Translations under genes and position numbers: made by a program | From: Sphingomonas sp. IW22 | GTDB lineage: Bacteria; Pseudomonadota; Alphaproteobacteria; Sphingomonadales; Sphingomonadaceae | Assembly: GCF_041321155.1 (NCBI RefSeq) | Contig: NZ_JBGGWB010000001.1 | Span: 1,809,501-1,873,500 of the forward strand | DNA length: 64,000 nt | Direction of reading: 5' to 3' | In this document: in pieces, positions 29,359 to 37,329 of the stretch | How positions within the stretch are numbered: the first letter of the stretch is position 1 | Layout of the letters: every line of letters starts with the position of its first letter | Notes under the pieces: generated by a model | Database searches by the model: none | What the model was told of the DNA's origin: nothing | The model's input: only the letters and a program-made list of their open reading frames with translations

Positions 29359-29418
29359 ACGTTCAACTATTCGTTGACGGGTCGCCGTTTCCTGCTGGGC
29401 GTGCGCGCGCGTTATTGA
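29359..29418 (+). pseudogene. C-terminal remnant of a TonB-dependent receptor
   Basis: The last 19 codons before a TGA read TFNYSLTGRRFLLGVRARY. This is the typical terminal beta-strand of sphingomonad TonB-dependent receptors: a TGRR turn, LGVR and a final aromatic residue. The intact receptor at 10873 ends similarly (SGSRISLGVRAQF). Only noncoding-looking sequence lies upstream, so about 99% of the gene is missing. The stop overlaps the glycerate kinase stop by seven bases, as in a normal convergent pair. Confidence 0.65.
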
Positions 29419-30212
29419 TGGGTGAGAGGGCGCCCGGCCAGCGAACGGTCGGGCGCCAGCCTCAGGCACAGGTCGGCGCGTTCCGGCATTTCGTTCAGGA
29501 TATGCCGGGTCAGCCTTTCGTAATGGCTGATGAAGCGGGCGACCCCGGCGTCATCCATCGCGCCGGGGCCGGTGCCGCCCGCGGCGCGAAGGGCATGTTC
29601 CTGTTGCAGCCGCCAGCCGAACACGGTCTCCCACGCGGGCGCCGCCAGCAGCGCCAGCCGGTCCAACCGCGCGAACAGCCGCTGATAGTCGCCCGCCAGC
29701 GCCGCATTCCATGTCTGGCGCCAGTGGCCACCGGCATCCTCGTCGCGCTCCAGCGCGTTGATAGGCTCGACAAGCGGCGCGTCCGGTAGTGCGCGGGCGC
29801 CAACGCACCATCCTTCGAACAGGATCAGGCGGGCAGGGCCGACCACGGGCCAGTCGCTTTCCGGCGTCCGGTCGTCTCGCGCCTTGTCGAAACGCGGCAA
29901 CGCGACGTGGCGGCCCGCGATCAGCGCATCCAGCGTCGCCAGCCCCAGATCGACGTCGTGCGTGCCCGGCACCCCGCGCGTGGCGAACAGCGGGTGGACC
30001 CGTGTGGCCAGCCGCTGCCGTTCGGCGCGGGTCAGATAGAGGTCGTCAAGCGACAGCACCGCCGTTCCTGCAATCGCCGCCGCCACGCGCGCGGAGAGTG
30101 TCGACTTGCCGCTGCCCTGCGAACCGCACAGGCCGATGACGACCGGTCGGCCCGGATCGGCCATGGCCACCGCTTGCTCGGCAAAGGCGAGCAGCGCGGC
30201 TTCAGGCGACAC
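29412..30212 (-). CDS. Glycerate kinase (P-loop, GLYK/phosphoribulokinase-like)
   Basis: 266 aa. Walker A GSQGSGKST is at residues about 25-33, then SLDDLYLTRAERQRLA, PGTHDVDL, and FEGWCVGA. This is the D-glycerate 3-kinase family related to phosphoribulokinase and pantothenate kinase, not the GlxK or GckA types. The start is the GTG at 30212, whose first codons overlap the hydroxyacid dehydrogenase stop by 11 bases. Making 3-phosphoglycerate would place glycolate- or tartronate-semialdehyde-derived carbon into glycolysis. Confidence 0.85.
   Translation of the reverse strand: MSPEAALLAFAEQAVAMADPGRPVVIGLCGSQGSGKSTLSARVAAAIAGTAVLSLDDLYLTRAERQRLATRVHPLFATRGVPGTHDVDLGLATLDALIAGRHVALPRFDKARDDRTPESDWPVVGPARLILFEGWCVGARALPDAPLVEPINALERDEDAGGHWRQTWNAALAGDYQRLFARLDRLALLAAPAWETVFGWRLQQEHALRAAGGTGPGAMDDAGVARFISHYERLTRHILNEMPERADLCLRLAPDRSLAGRPLTHQ
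29429..29457 (+). terminator. Hairpin downstream of the receptor remnant, inside the glycerate kinase 3' end
   Basis: 8-bp stem (GGCGCCCG with CGGGCGCC) and 13-nt loop, starting 10 bases after the remnant's stop. It could be the old terminator of the lost receptor gene; it lies within kinase codons on the other strand. Confidence 0.3.
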
Positions 30213-31170
30213 GGTTGGGCGGCTCCCGCCCCGCGAAGAAGGCGTCGAGATTGGCAATGGCCTGCATTCCCATGGCGGTACGCGTCTCGATCGTCGCGCT
30301 GCCCAGATGCGGGAGTAGCACCGACCGTGAATGGGCGAGCAGGCCGGGGTGAACGCGCGGTTCGCCTTCATACACGTCCAACGCGGCGGCGGCGATCGTG
30401 CCACCGTCCAGCGCGTCGGCCAGCGCCGCTTCATCCACGACGGTGCCGCGCGCGGTGTTGACCAAGATGGCGCCCGGCCGCATCGCCGCGAGCAGTTCCG
30501 CATTGACCAGATGGTGCGTGTCGGCGCCGCCGGGGACGTGCAGCGATACGATGTCCGCGCACGCGACCAGCGCCTCTGGCGACGCCATTCGCCGCGCCTC
30601 CAGCGCTGCGGTGACCGCTTCCGGCGGGGTGCTGCGATTGTAGAAGGCGATGTTCATGCCCAGCGCGCGGGCACGCCGGGCGGTTGCCTGCGCGATCCGC
30701 CCAAAGCCGATCAGCCCCAGTGTCCTGCCGCCAAGGCCCTGACCGATCAAGTGGGTCGGGCGCCAGCCTGTCCATTGGCCGCCGCGTAATTCCCGCTCGC
30801 CCTCGCCCGCGCGGCGCGACGCCATCAGCATCAGCAGGATTGCCAGTTCGGCCGTCGCGTCGGTCAGCGCGTCGGGCGTGTTGCTGACCGGCAAACCGTG
30901 TTCGCGCGCGGCGTTCAGGTTGATATGGTCCAGCCCCGCCCCGAAATTGGCCAGCATTCGCGCGCGTCGACCGGGTTGAGCGATCATCTCGGCAGTGATC
31001 CGGTCGGTGATGGTCGGCACCAGTGCATCGAACCGGCACAGCGCATCGCTCAGCCCAGCTGCGTCCATCGGCGCATCGTCATCGCTGAAGCGCACCTCAT
31101 ATCGTTCGGCCAGCCGCGCCTGCACGGGGTCGGGCAGGCGCCGGGTTACCAATATGGTCGGTCGGGTCAT
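30202..31170 (-). CDS. D-2-hydroxyacid dehydrogenase (glyoxylate/hydroxypyruvate reductase-like)
   Basis: 322-aa NAD(P)H-dependent dehydrogenase. The order of motifs is ANFGAGLDHINL, the cofactor loop TLGLIGFGRIAQATARRARA, the NTARGTVVDE Arg, EPRV Glu and the LLPHLGSAT His, so the catalytic R-E-H set is complete. It groups with glyoxylate/hydroxypyruvate reductases and phosphoglycerate-dehydrogenase-like enzymes. The start at 31170 forms an ATGA with the aldo/keto reductase stop; the next gene, glycerate kinase, overlaps its end. Hydroxypyruvate or glyoxylate reduction feeding glycerate kinase is a coherent pairing. Confidence 0.9.
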   Translation of the reverse strand: MTRPTILVTRRLPDPVQARLAERYEVRFSDDDAPMDAAGLSDALCRFDALVPTITDRITAEMIAQPGRRARMLANFGAGLDHINLNAAREHGLPVSNTPDALTDATAELAILLMLMASRRAGEGERELRGGQWTGWRPTHLIGQGLGGRTLGLIGFGRIAQATARRARALGMNIAFYNRSTPPEAVTAALEARRMASPEALVACADIVSLHVPGGADTHHLVNAELLAAMRPGAILVNTARGTVVDEAALADALDGGTIAAAALDVYEGEPRVHPGLLAHSRSVLLPHLGSATIETRTAMGMQAIANLDAFFAGREPPNRVA

Positions 31171-32186
31171 GCTGCGGTCTTTCGGTCGGGGGTCGGGGCA
31201 TCGACGCGGAGCAAGCCTTCGTGCTTCAGCTCCGCCCAAAAGTCGCCGGGGATCGGGTGCTGCATCCACGCGACCGACTGGTCGACCTGCGCGGCGGAGC
31301 GAAAGCCTGCGACAACCTGGCTGACCGCCGGATGCCCGAGCGGGAATTGCAAAGCGGCGGCGGGCAGGGGGACATCGTGGCGGGCCGCGACCTGCTCGAT
31401 CCGGCGGACGCGAGCTGTGATTTCGGGCGGCGCCGGCGCATATTCGTAATAGGGAGCGGCGGCGCCCTTCGTCCCGGTCACCAGAATGCCGCTGTTGAAC
31501 GGGCCGCCCAGCAACACCTCTGTCCCCGCATCGAGGCATGCGGGCAGCAGCCGCTCCAGTGCCTGCTGGTCGAGCAGAGTGTAGCGGCCCGCGATCAGCA
31601 TGGCATCCAGCCGAACCGACTGCATCATCCGCAGGCACGCTTCGACTTCATTCACGCCGATGCCGATCCCGCCGACGGTTCCTTCATCGCGCAGACGCTC
31701 CAGCGCGCGCAGGCCGCCGCCGTCGCTCAGCTGCGCCCAATAGCTTGCGTCCTCAGCGCCGTGGGTGCCCGCACCAATGTCGTGCACAAGAAGCAGATCG
31801 ACATGCGACAGCCCCAGCCGGTGGAGGCTCGCCTCATGCGAGCGCAAGATGCCGTCACCGCTGTAATCATATCGGACCTGGAACGGCATGGGAGATCGAA
31901 AGCCGTCGCGCATCCGGTCGTCGATGATCTGGTCATCGGGTTGCAGGATGCGCCCAGCCTTTGTCGACAGCCGGTATCCACGGCGGCCCCGCAGGGCGTT
32001 CCCGACACGCCGCTCGCTCAGACCCCGGCCGTAATGCGGCGCGGTGTCGAAATGGCGGATACCGTGTTGCCATGCCGTATCGATCGCGCGTGCCGCCTCG
32101 TCATCGGACACGCGCTCGAACAGGTTGCCGATCGGCCCGGCGCCGAATGACAGGCGTGATCCAACGGGATCGCTTGCTGTCGACAT
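31167..32186 (-). CDS. Aldo/keto reductase, probable L-fucose (D-threo-aldose 1-) dehydrogenase
   Basis: 339 aa. The AKR barrel has HFDTAPHYGRGLSERRVG with catalytic Asp and Tyr, Lys in LSTKAGR, and HVDLLLVHDIG. The SFGAGPIGNLF start and the YYEYAPAPPEI segment are typical of L-fucose/D-threo-aldose dehydrogenases of Pseudomonas type, which oxidise L-fucose, L-galactose and D-arabinose to the 1,5-lactone. This is the expected first step of the route. It heads a three-gene run with the hydroxyacid dehydrogenase and glycerate kinase. Confidence 0.88.
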   Translation of the reverse strand: MSTASDPVGSRLSFGAGPIGNLFERVSDDEAARAIDTAWQHGIRHFDTAPHYGRGLSERRVGNALRGRRGYRLSTKAGRILQPDDQIIDDRMRDGFRSPMPFQVRYDYSGDGILRSHEASLHRLGLSHVDLLLVHDIGAGTHGAEDASYWAQLSDGGGLRALERLRDEGTVGGIGIGVNEVEACLRMMQSVRLDAMLIAGRYTLLDQQALERLLPACLDAGTEVLLGGPFNSGILVTGTKGAAAPYYEYAPAPPEITARVRRIEQVAARHDVPLPAAALQFPLGHPAVSQVVAGFRSAAQVDQSVAWMQHPIPGDFWAELKHEGLLRVDAPTPDRKTAA

Positions 32187-32203
32187 ATTAGAAAGCCTTT
32201 CTG

Positions 32204-32214
32204 ATATGTCATAT
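32204..32214. promoter_or_regulatory. Palindrome ATATG-T-CATAT at the aldo/keto reductase promoter
   Basis: Perfect 11-bp palindrome, 18 bases before the start codon, preceded in transcription by the -10 below. A second small repeat AGAAAG-C-CTTTCT (32190-32202) lies between it and the start. Shares TGATAT with the site at 29200. Confidence 0.4.
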
Positions 32215-32241
32215 GCTATGGGACCGAACCGGCCCGCGCAA
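32213..32241 (-). promoter_or_regulatory. Candidate promoter of the aldo/keto reductase run
   Basis: On the minus strand, TTGCGC (32236-32241), 17-base spacer, TAGCAT (32213-32218). The -10 overlaps the ATATGTCATAT palindrome, so a bound repressor would block it. Confidence 0.35.
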
Positions 32242-32333
32242 CCTTTGTGTCAGCAATTACGCATGCGGCGTCCGGTCTGACGCATCCGCCTGCTACCGCG
32301 AAGGAAAGGTCCGCCCCAAGGCGATCGCGCGGA

Positions 32334-33839
32334 TTACATCCACGCGCCCAGTTGCCAGGGGACGAATTCGAAATCGCCGACGCCCAGCACTTCCGATTTC
32401 GTCGGTTGGCCCGATGCCGTCTTCAGCATCATGTCGAAAATCCGAGCGCCCATTTCCGCTACCGACACACCGTCCAGCACTGCCGAGCAATCAATGTCGA
32501 TATCGTCGGCCATTGCCCTGGCCAGCGCGGCGTTCGATGCCAGTTTCAGGCATGGGGTCGTCCGCCCCCCGAACACCGAACCGCGCCCGGTGGTAAAGGC
32601 GAGCAGGTTGGCGCCCGACGCGACCTGCCCGGTTGCCGAACAGGGATCATATCCCGGCGAGTCCATGAAGACGAGGCCATGGGTGCGCCGCCGTTCGGCA
32701 TAGAGCAGCACGTCGCTGAGCGGTGCGGTCCCCGCCTTTGCCACCGCACCTAGCGACTTTTCGAAAATGGTCGTCAGCCCGCCCGCCTTGTTTCCCGGTG
32801 ATGGATTATTGTCCAGGCTGGCGCCGTTGCGCGCGGCATATTCCTCCCACCACGCGATCCGCGCCTCCAGGGCGCGGGCGACATCGGGGTTGGCGGCACG
32901 GGCGAGCAGCAGATGTTCCGCACCGTAGATTTCGGGCGTTTCCGACAGAAAGGCCGTGCCCCCCGCCGCGACGAGCAGATCGGTCGCGGCGCCCAGCGCC
33001 GGGTTCGCAGTCACGCCCGACCACGCATCCGACCCGCCGCATTGCAGGCCCAATATCAGGTCGGATGCGGGCCGCATCGTCCGCCGGTCTGTGGCCGCTT
33101 CCTCGGCCAGTTCGGCGACGATGGCGGTGCCTTGCGCAATCGCCTGCGCCGTGCCGCCCGCACCCTGGATGGTCAGGGTGCGAAGGCGCGGGCCAGGTTC
33201 CAGACCGTGGCGCGCCAGCATGTCGTCGATCTGCGCAACCTCGCATCCCAGGCCGATCATCAGCACGCCGCCGAAATTCGGATTGCGGGCATAGCCGACC
33301 AGCGTGCGCTCCAGCGTCTCGAAACCGTCGCCCGAACGCGACATGCCGCAACCGCTGGAATGGGTGAGGGGCACTACCGCGTCGACGCCTGGCGGCAGGC
33401 GGTTTTCGAATTGGCGCGCAATTCGCTGGACCACGGTGGCAGAACAGTTGACGCTGGCGATGACGCCGATGGCGTTGCGCGTGCCCACGTCGCCACTTGC
33501 ACGCAGATACCCGGCAAAGCCGGACTTTTCGGGAGTCAGAACCGGATCAGGTTGTGCCGCCGGCACGGTGCCGCCGATCGTCCCGGCCCGGTGGTCGCCC
33601 AGCGCCAAATTGTGCGAATGAACGTGTTGCCCAACCGCGATATCGGCAGCCGCGACGCCAATGGGTTGCGCATATTTGCGGACGACTTCCCCAGCGCCGA
33701 TACGCCTCAGTGCGATCTTGTGTCCCGCAGGGACGCTATCGGTCGCGACCACGCCCAGCACAGTGTCGCCCGGCGAAACCGCCACTGTCACGACGGCAAC
33801 GTCGTCGCTTTCCGAAAGCCGCAAGGCGCGGATGGTCAT
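32334..33839 (-). CDS. UxaA-family sugar-acid dehydratase (altronate dehydratase-like)
   Basis: 501 aa. An N-terminal SAF domain (about 1-95) precedes the large D-galactarate/altronate dehydratase domain, with THSSGCGMSRSG, GLGCEV, GLQCGGSDAWSG and FMDSPGYDPCSATG. Conserved Cys residues probably hold the metal site. Members dehydrate altronate, galactarate or related aldonates. Homology starts with MTIRALRLS at the ATG at 33839, which has an AAGGACA site. It is divergent from the zinc dehydrogenase. Its exact acid is unknown; altronate from L-galactonate or uronates is one option. Confidence 0.85.
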   Translation of the reverse strand: MTIRALRLSESDDVAVVTVAVSPGDTVLGVVATDSVPAGHKIALRRIGAGEVVRKYAQPIGVAAADIAVGQHVHSHNLALGDHRAGTIGGTVPAAQPDPVLTPEKSGFAGYLRASGDVGTRNAIGVIASVNCSATVVQRIARQFENRLPPGVDAVVPLTHSSGCGMSRSGDGFETLERTLVGYARNPNFGGVLMIGLGCEVAQIDDMLARHGLEPGPRLRTLTIQGAGGTAQAIAQGTAIVAELAEEAATDRRTMRPASDLILGLQCGGSDAWSGVTANPALGAATDLLVAAGGTAFLSETPEIYGAEHLLLARAANPDVARALEARIAWWEEYAARNGASLDNNPSPGNKAGGLTTIFEKSLGAVAKAGTAPLSDVLLYAERRRTHGLVFMDSPGYDPCSATGQVASGANLLAFTTGRGSVFGGRTTPCLKLASNAALARAMADDIDIDCSAVLDGVSVAEMGARIFDMMLKTASGQPTKSEVLGVGDFEFVPWQLGAWM

Positions 33840-33967
33840 GCCGTGTCCTTCAAAAAAGTCGGGCGGATGCGCTCGTGCACATCCTATCTCGCCCGTGAGA
33901 ACAAACTTGCATAGGTGCGATCCAGCGTCTAGCCCGTATGACGAGCGAAATGAGGCAAGGGCTTCTG

Positions 33968-34978
33968 ATGAAAGCGGTGGTCTGTCTGAAGCCGTTCGAT
34001 CTGGCGGTCGAGGAGCGCCCGGCGCCGGTGCCCGCGCAGGGGGAGGTGCTGGTTCGCATCCGCCGCGTCGGGCTGTGCGGGACCGACTATCACATCTATG
34101 GCGGGCGCCACCCGTTCCTGGCCTATCCACGCGTCATGGGCCACGAACTGGCGGGTGAGGTGGAGCGGGCCCCGCCGGGTTCCTCGTTCCAGCCGGGCCA
34201 GCGGGTTGCGATCAATCCCTATCTCGCCTGCGGCACCTGCATCGCCTGTCGCAAGGGTAAGCCGAACGCGTGCGTCAACATTCGCGTGCTGGGTGTGCAT
34301 GTCGATGGGGGCATGGTCGAATGGTTGTCGGTTCCCGAAAGCGCGCTGCTCGACGCTGATGGGCTGACGCTGGAACAGGCGGCGATGATCGAGTTTCTGG
34401 CGATCGGCGCGCATGCGGTCGCGCGTTCGGCCGTCGCGGCGGATGAGCGGGTGCTTGTGGTGGGCGCCGGACCCATCGGGGTCGCGACCGGCCTGTTCGC
34501 GCGGTTGAACGGCGCACGGGTGACGATGGTCGATACGCGCGCCGCACGCCTTGCTTATGCCCGGGACCGTCTGGGCTTCGATGACGTGGTCGAAGCGGGG
34601 CCGGACATGGCGGCGGCGCTGACCGCGCGGACGGGCGGCGAAATGTTCGACGCGGTGTTCGACGCCACCGGATCGCTGGCGGCGATGGCGCAGAGCCTTG
34701 CCTATGTCGCGCATGGCGGCAAGCTGGTGCTGGTGGGCGTGGCGCCGGGCGATCTGGTGTTCGCCGATCCTGAGTTTCACAAGCGCGAAACGACCATAAT
34801 CGCCAGCCGCAACGCGCTGGCGAAGGATTTCGAACGCGTGAAGGATGCGATCGTGTCGCGCCGTATCCCGATCGACGCGCTGCACACGCACAGCCTTGAT
34901 GCTCATGATCTGCCCTGGCGGCTACCGGAGCTGATCGACGAAGCGGATCATGTGCTGAAGGCAATCGCCAGCTTTTGA
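33968..34978 (+). CDS. Zinc-dependent alcohol dehydrogenase (L-galactonate/L-idonate 5-dehydrogenase-like)
   Basis: 336-aa medium-chain dehydrogenase. It has catalytic zinc ligands in GLCGTDYHIYGG and GHELAGEV, a structural zinc lobe whose four Cys are in LACGTCIACRKGKPNAC, and the Rossmann motif VVGAGPIGVATG. This subgroup oxidises sugar acids and polyols. Start at 33968 from homology; the frame begins ten codons earlier. Divergent from the UxaA-like gene and followed by the FucP-like symporter, hence probably part of the same sugar-acid route. Confidence 0.88.
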   Translation: MKAVVCLKPFDLAVEERPAPVPAQGEVLVRIRRVGLCGTDYHIYGGRHPFLAYPRVMGHELAGEVERAPPGSSFQPGQRVAINPYLACGTCIACRKGKPNACVNIRVLGVHVDGGMVEWLSVPESALLDADGLTLEQAAMIEFLAIGAHAVARSAVAADERVLVVGAGPIGVATGLFARLNGARVTMVDTRAARLAYARDRLGFDDVVEAGPDMAAALTARTGGEMFDAVFDATGSLAAMAQSLAYVAHGGKLVLVGVAPGDLVFADPEFHKRETTIIASRNALAKDFERVKDAIVSRRIPIDALHTHSLDAHDLPWRLPELIDEADHVLKAIASF

Positions 34979-35062
34979 CGGCGCACATCGAACATGATCG
35001 TATGACCCGGACCAGGCCGCGCAAGATGGCCACGACGGGCGATGAATGGGAGAGGGATCGGA

Positions 35063-36361
35063 ATGGCCAATGCAAGCCTCGCGCATGAACCCGGCACCGC
35101 TTCCGCCTTCATCAATCCTGCCTATCGCTGGGGCTTTGCGCTTGTCGTCAGCCTGTTCTTCCTTTGGGCGCTGGCAAATAATCTCAACGACATTCTGATC
35201 CGCCAATTCCAGAAATCGCTGGGTCTGGACCGGGCGCAGGCCGGGTTTATCCAGTTCGTCTTCTATATCGGCTATTTCGTGATCGCGTTGCCTGCGGGCT
35301 TGCTGATGCGGCGCTTTGGTTATCGTGCGGGCATTCTGACCGGGCTTTCGCTTTACGCGGCGGGAGCGGCGCTGTTCTATCCCGCATCGCTGATGCTCAG
35401 TTTCGGCATGTTTCTGTTCGCACTGTTCGTACTGGCAGCAGGCGCTGCCTGTCTTGAGACGACGGCCAACGCCTATATCGGTTGCTTCGGCGATCGACCC
35501 TCTGCCGTCCGGCGGTTGAACTTCGCCCAGGCGTTTAACGGCCTTGGCGGGACACTGGCGCCGGTGATCGGCGGCCTGCTAATCTTTTCGGGCATCGAAC
35601 ATTCATCCGATACGCTCTCGGCGATGAGTGCCGCCGAACTCGCTGCTTATCGCGCGAGTGAGGCGACGACGGTGCAATTGCCTTATGCGTTGCTGGCAAC
35701 GACGGCCCTTCTTCTGGCCGTAGCCGTGGCGATGGTTCGGCTTCCCCATGCGGATTTTGACGGCGGCTTGCCGCTGCGGCGACAGTTCCGGGTGCTGCTC
35801 GGCAACCGCGCGCTAACCGGTGCCGTGGTGGCGCAATTCTTCTATGTTGGCGCACAGGTGGGGATCTGGAGCTTCTTCATCGACTTTGTGAAGGATGTGA
35901 CGCCCTGGATCTCCGAGCGTCAGGCCGCCTATCTGCTATCGTCCAGCCTGGTGCTGTTCATGATCGGACGGTTCGCCGGCACCGCGCTCATGGCGCGGGT
36001 TCGGCCTGTGCGGCTGCTGGCCCTCAATGCCCTGGCGTGCATCGCCTGCTCGGCAATCGCCGTGGTGGCTCCCGGCCTGATCGCGGTCGCGGCGCTGGTG
36101 CTGGTCAGCTTCTTCATGTCGATCATGTTTCCGACGATCTTCGCGCTGGGCGTCGAAACGCTGGGTCCGGCGCGACCGCTAGGCTCGTCGTTCATCATCA
36201 TGGCAATTATCGGCGGCGCCGTATTCCCGCCATTGATGGGCATGGTCGCCGTACAGGCGGGCGCGTTGCCGATCGCAATGCTTTTGCCGCTGGGATGCTT
36301 CGTGGTCGTTGCCGTCTATGCCCGGCGTGCCGCGCTGGCTGGAGCAGGCGAAGCGGGCTGA
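35063..36361 (+). CDS. fucP: FucP-type L-fucose:H+ symporter
   Basis: 432-aa major-facilitator permease with 12 membrane segments. FucP-family features include FFLWALANNLNDILIRQFQKSLGL in TM1 (with the Asn/Asp pair), ETTANAYIGCFGD, and RLNFAQAFNGLG. E. coli FucP takes up L-fucose, L-galactose and D-arabinose. The ATG at 35063 follows GGGAGAGGG and is preferred to 35042. Its 3' end overlaps the convergent IclR gene by 46 bp. It may compensate for the damaged transporter at 26781. Confidence 0.88.
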   Translation: MANASLAHEPGTASAFINPAYRWGFALVVSLFFLWALANNLNDILIRQFQKSLGLDRAQAGFIQFVFYIGYFVIALPAGLLMRRFGYRAGILTGLSLYAAGAALFYPASLMLSFGMFLFALFVLAAGAACLETTANAYIGCFGDRPSAVRRLNFAQAFNGLGGTLAPVIGGLLIFSGIEHSSDTLSAMSAAELAAYRASEATTVQLPYALLATTALLLAVAVAMVRLPHADFDGGLPLRRQFRVLLGNRALTGAVVAQFFYVGAQVGIWSFFIDFVKDVTPWISERQAAYLLSSSLVLFMIGRFAGTALMARVRPVRLLALNALACIACSAIAVVAPGLIAVAALVLVSFFMSIMFPTIFALGVETLGPARPLGSSFIIMAIIGGAVFPPLMGMVAVQAGALPIAMLLPLGCFVVVAVYARRAALAGAGEAG

Positions 36362-37140
36362 AAGCCGAGCGTGTCGGAAATCGTCGCCACCGCCTGTGCC
36401 AGCAATTCGCGCGCGGCGTCCTGATCGACCTTTTGCGATCCGTCGATCAGTTCGAGGAAGGGGATCGTCAACGCCGCCACGATCGTCCCGTCGAACCCCA
36501 GCACCGGGTAACTTATGTCGGTGACACCATAAGTGATCGGGCTCTGGCGCAGTTCGTATCCCCGCGCGCGCGTTTCGGCACGGCGCTTTGCCAGCCAGTC
36601 CCGGTCGATTGTCTGGGAACGGGCAGCCTCCAAGGCGGAGATAATCTGGTCGGCGGCCTGATCGGTGGAGAAGGCGAGAATGACCTGTCCCGAGCAACTC
36701 TGGATGATGTCTACATGCGCGCCCACACGCAGCGAAAAGCCGCGGACGCCCGGTTGCTGCTCACGCGCGATCACCAGCCCTTCGCCCGCTGATGCCACGA
36801 CAAGGTGACAGGACTGTCCCGTCGCGAACGCCAGCGCTTTCATTTCGGGCAGCGCCGCCCCGACCAGATTTTGCGCCGGCGTCGCCCGATAGGCTAGGTC
36901 AAGCAGGCGATAGGCAACCGTATAGCGGTCGGTTCGCGTCGACCGGCGGAGCAGGCCCAGCCGCTCCATCACAACCACGATCCGAAACAGCTCACCCACG
37001 CTGCGGCCAAGCGCAACCGACATTTCGCTGACCAGCATGCCGTCAGGATGTTCCGCCATCAGTTCGAGAATCTCGACCGCCTTTTCCAGCGCTGGTGCGG
37101 AATAGCTGGTCTTGGGTGTCTTCATCACGCTGCCGTTCAT
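36316..37140 (-). CDS. IclR family transcriptional regulator
   Basis: 274 aa. The winged helix-turn-helix lies at about 15-80 (ALEKAVEILELMAEHPDGM, VGELFRIVVVMERLGLL) and the GAF-like IclR effector domain at 90-260 (QSCSGQVILAF, ARGYELRQSPITYGVTDIS, FDGTIVAALTIP). Convergent with fucP and overlapping it by 46 bp. It probably controls fucP, the zinc dehydrogenase or the UxaA-like gene in response to a sugar acid. An ATG at 37125 is an alternative start; neither has a clear ribosome site. Confidence 0.9.
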   Translation of the reverse strand: MNGSVMKTPKTSYSAPALEKAVEILELMAEHPDGMLVSEMSVALGRSVGELFRIVVVMERLGLLRRSTRTDRYTVAYRLLDLAYRATPAQNLVGAALPEMKALAFATGQSCHLVVASAGEGLVIAREQQPGVRGFSLRVGAHVDIIQSCSGQVILAFSTDQAADQIISALEAARSQTIDRDWLAKRRAETRARGYELRQSPITYGVTDISYPVLGFDGTIVAALTIPFLELIDGSQKVDQDAARELLAQAVATISDTLGFQPASPAPASAARRA

Positions 37141-37329
37141 GAAACCGGGCGGTCATTCGGTCGCATATTGTGCCAAAGCGGTTCGCGCAATCCATCGGTC
37201 GTTTGCGGGGCAAGTGGCTGGGGCGGTGCTATGCGTCGACTCGCGGCATATTCAGCGTTTGGTTTGCCGCGCAGATGCGGGCGCCCCGGTGATCGCTTCA
37301 GCCGCGCGGTCGCGTTCGACCGATTGTTC

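Noticed and set aside
30213..30503. N-terminal extension of glycerate kinase
   Set aside because: Out-of-frame translation of the hydroxyacid dehydrogenase; the GTG at 30212 with the Walker A downstream is the real start.
33840..34130. 97-codon N-terminal extension of the UxaA-like gene
   Set aside because: Low-complexity Pro/Arg sequence antisense to the zinc dehydrogenase start; homology and ribosome site begin at 33839.
36316..36361. fucP and iclR overlap as a possible frameshifted fusion
   Set aside because: The genes are convergent and each has a normal family C-terminus; simple 3' overlap.
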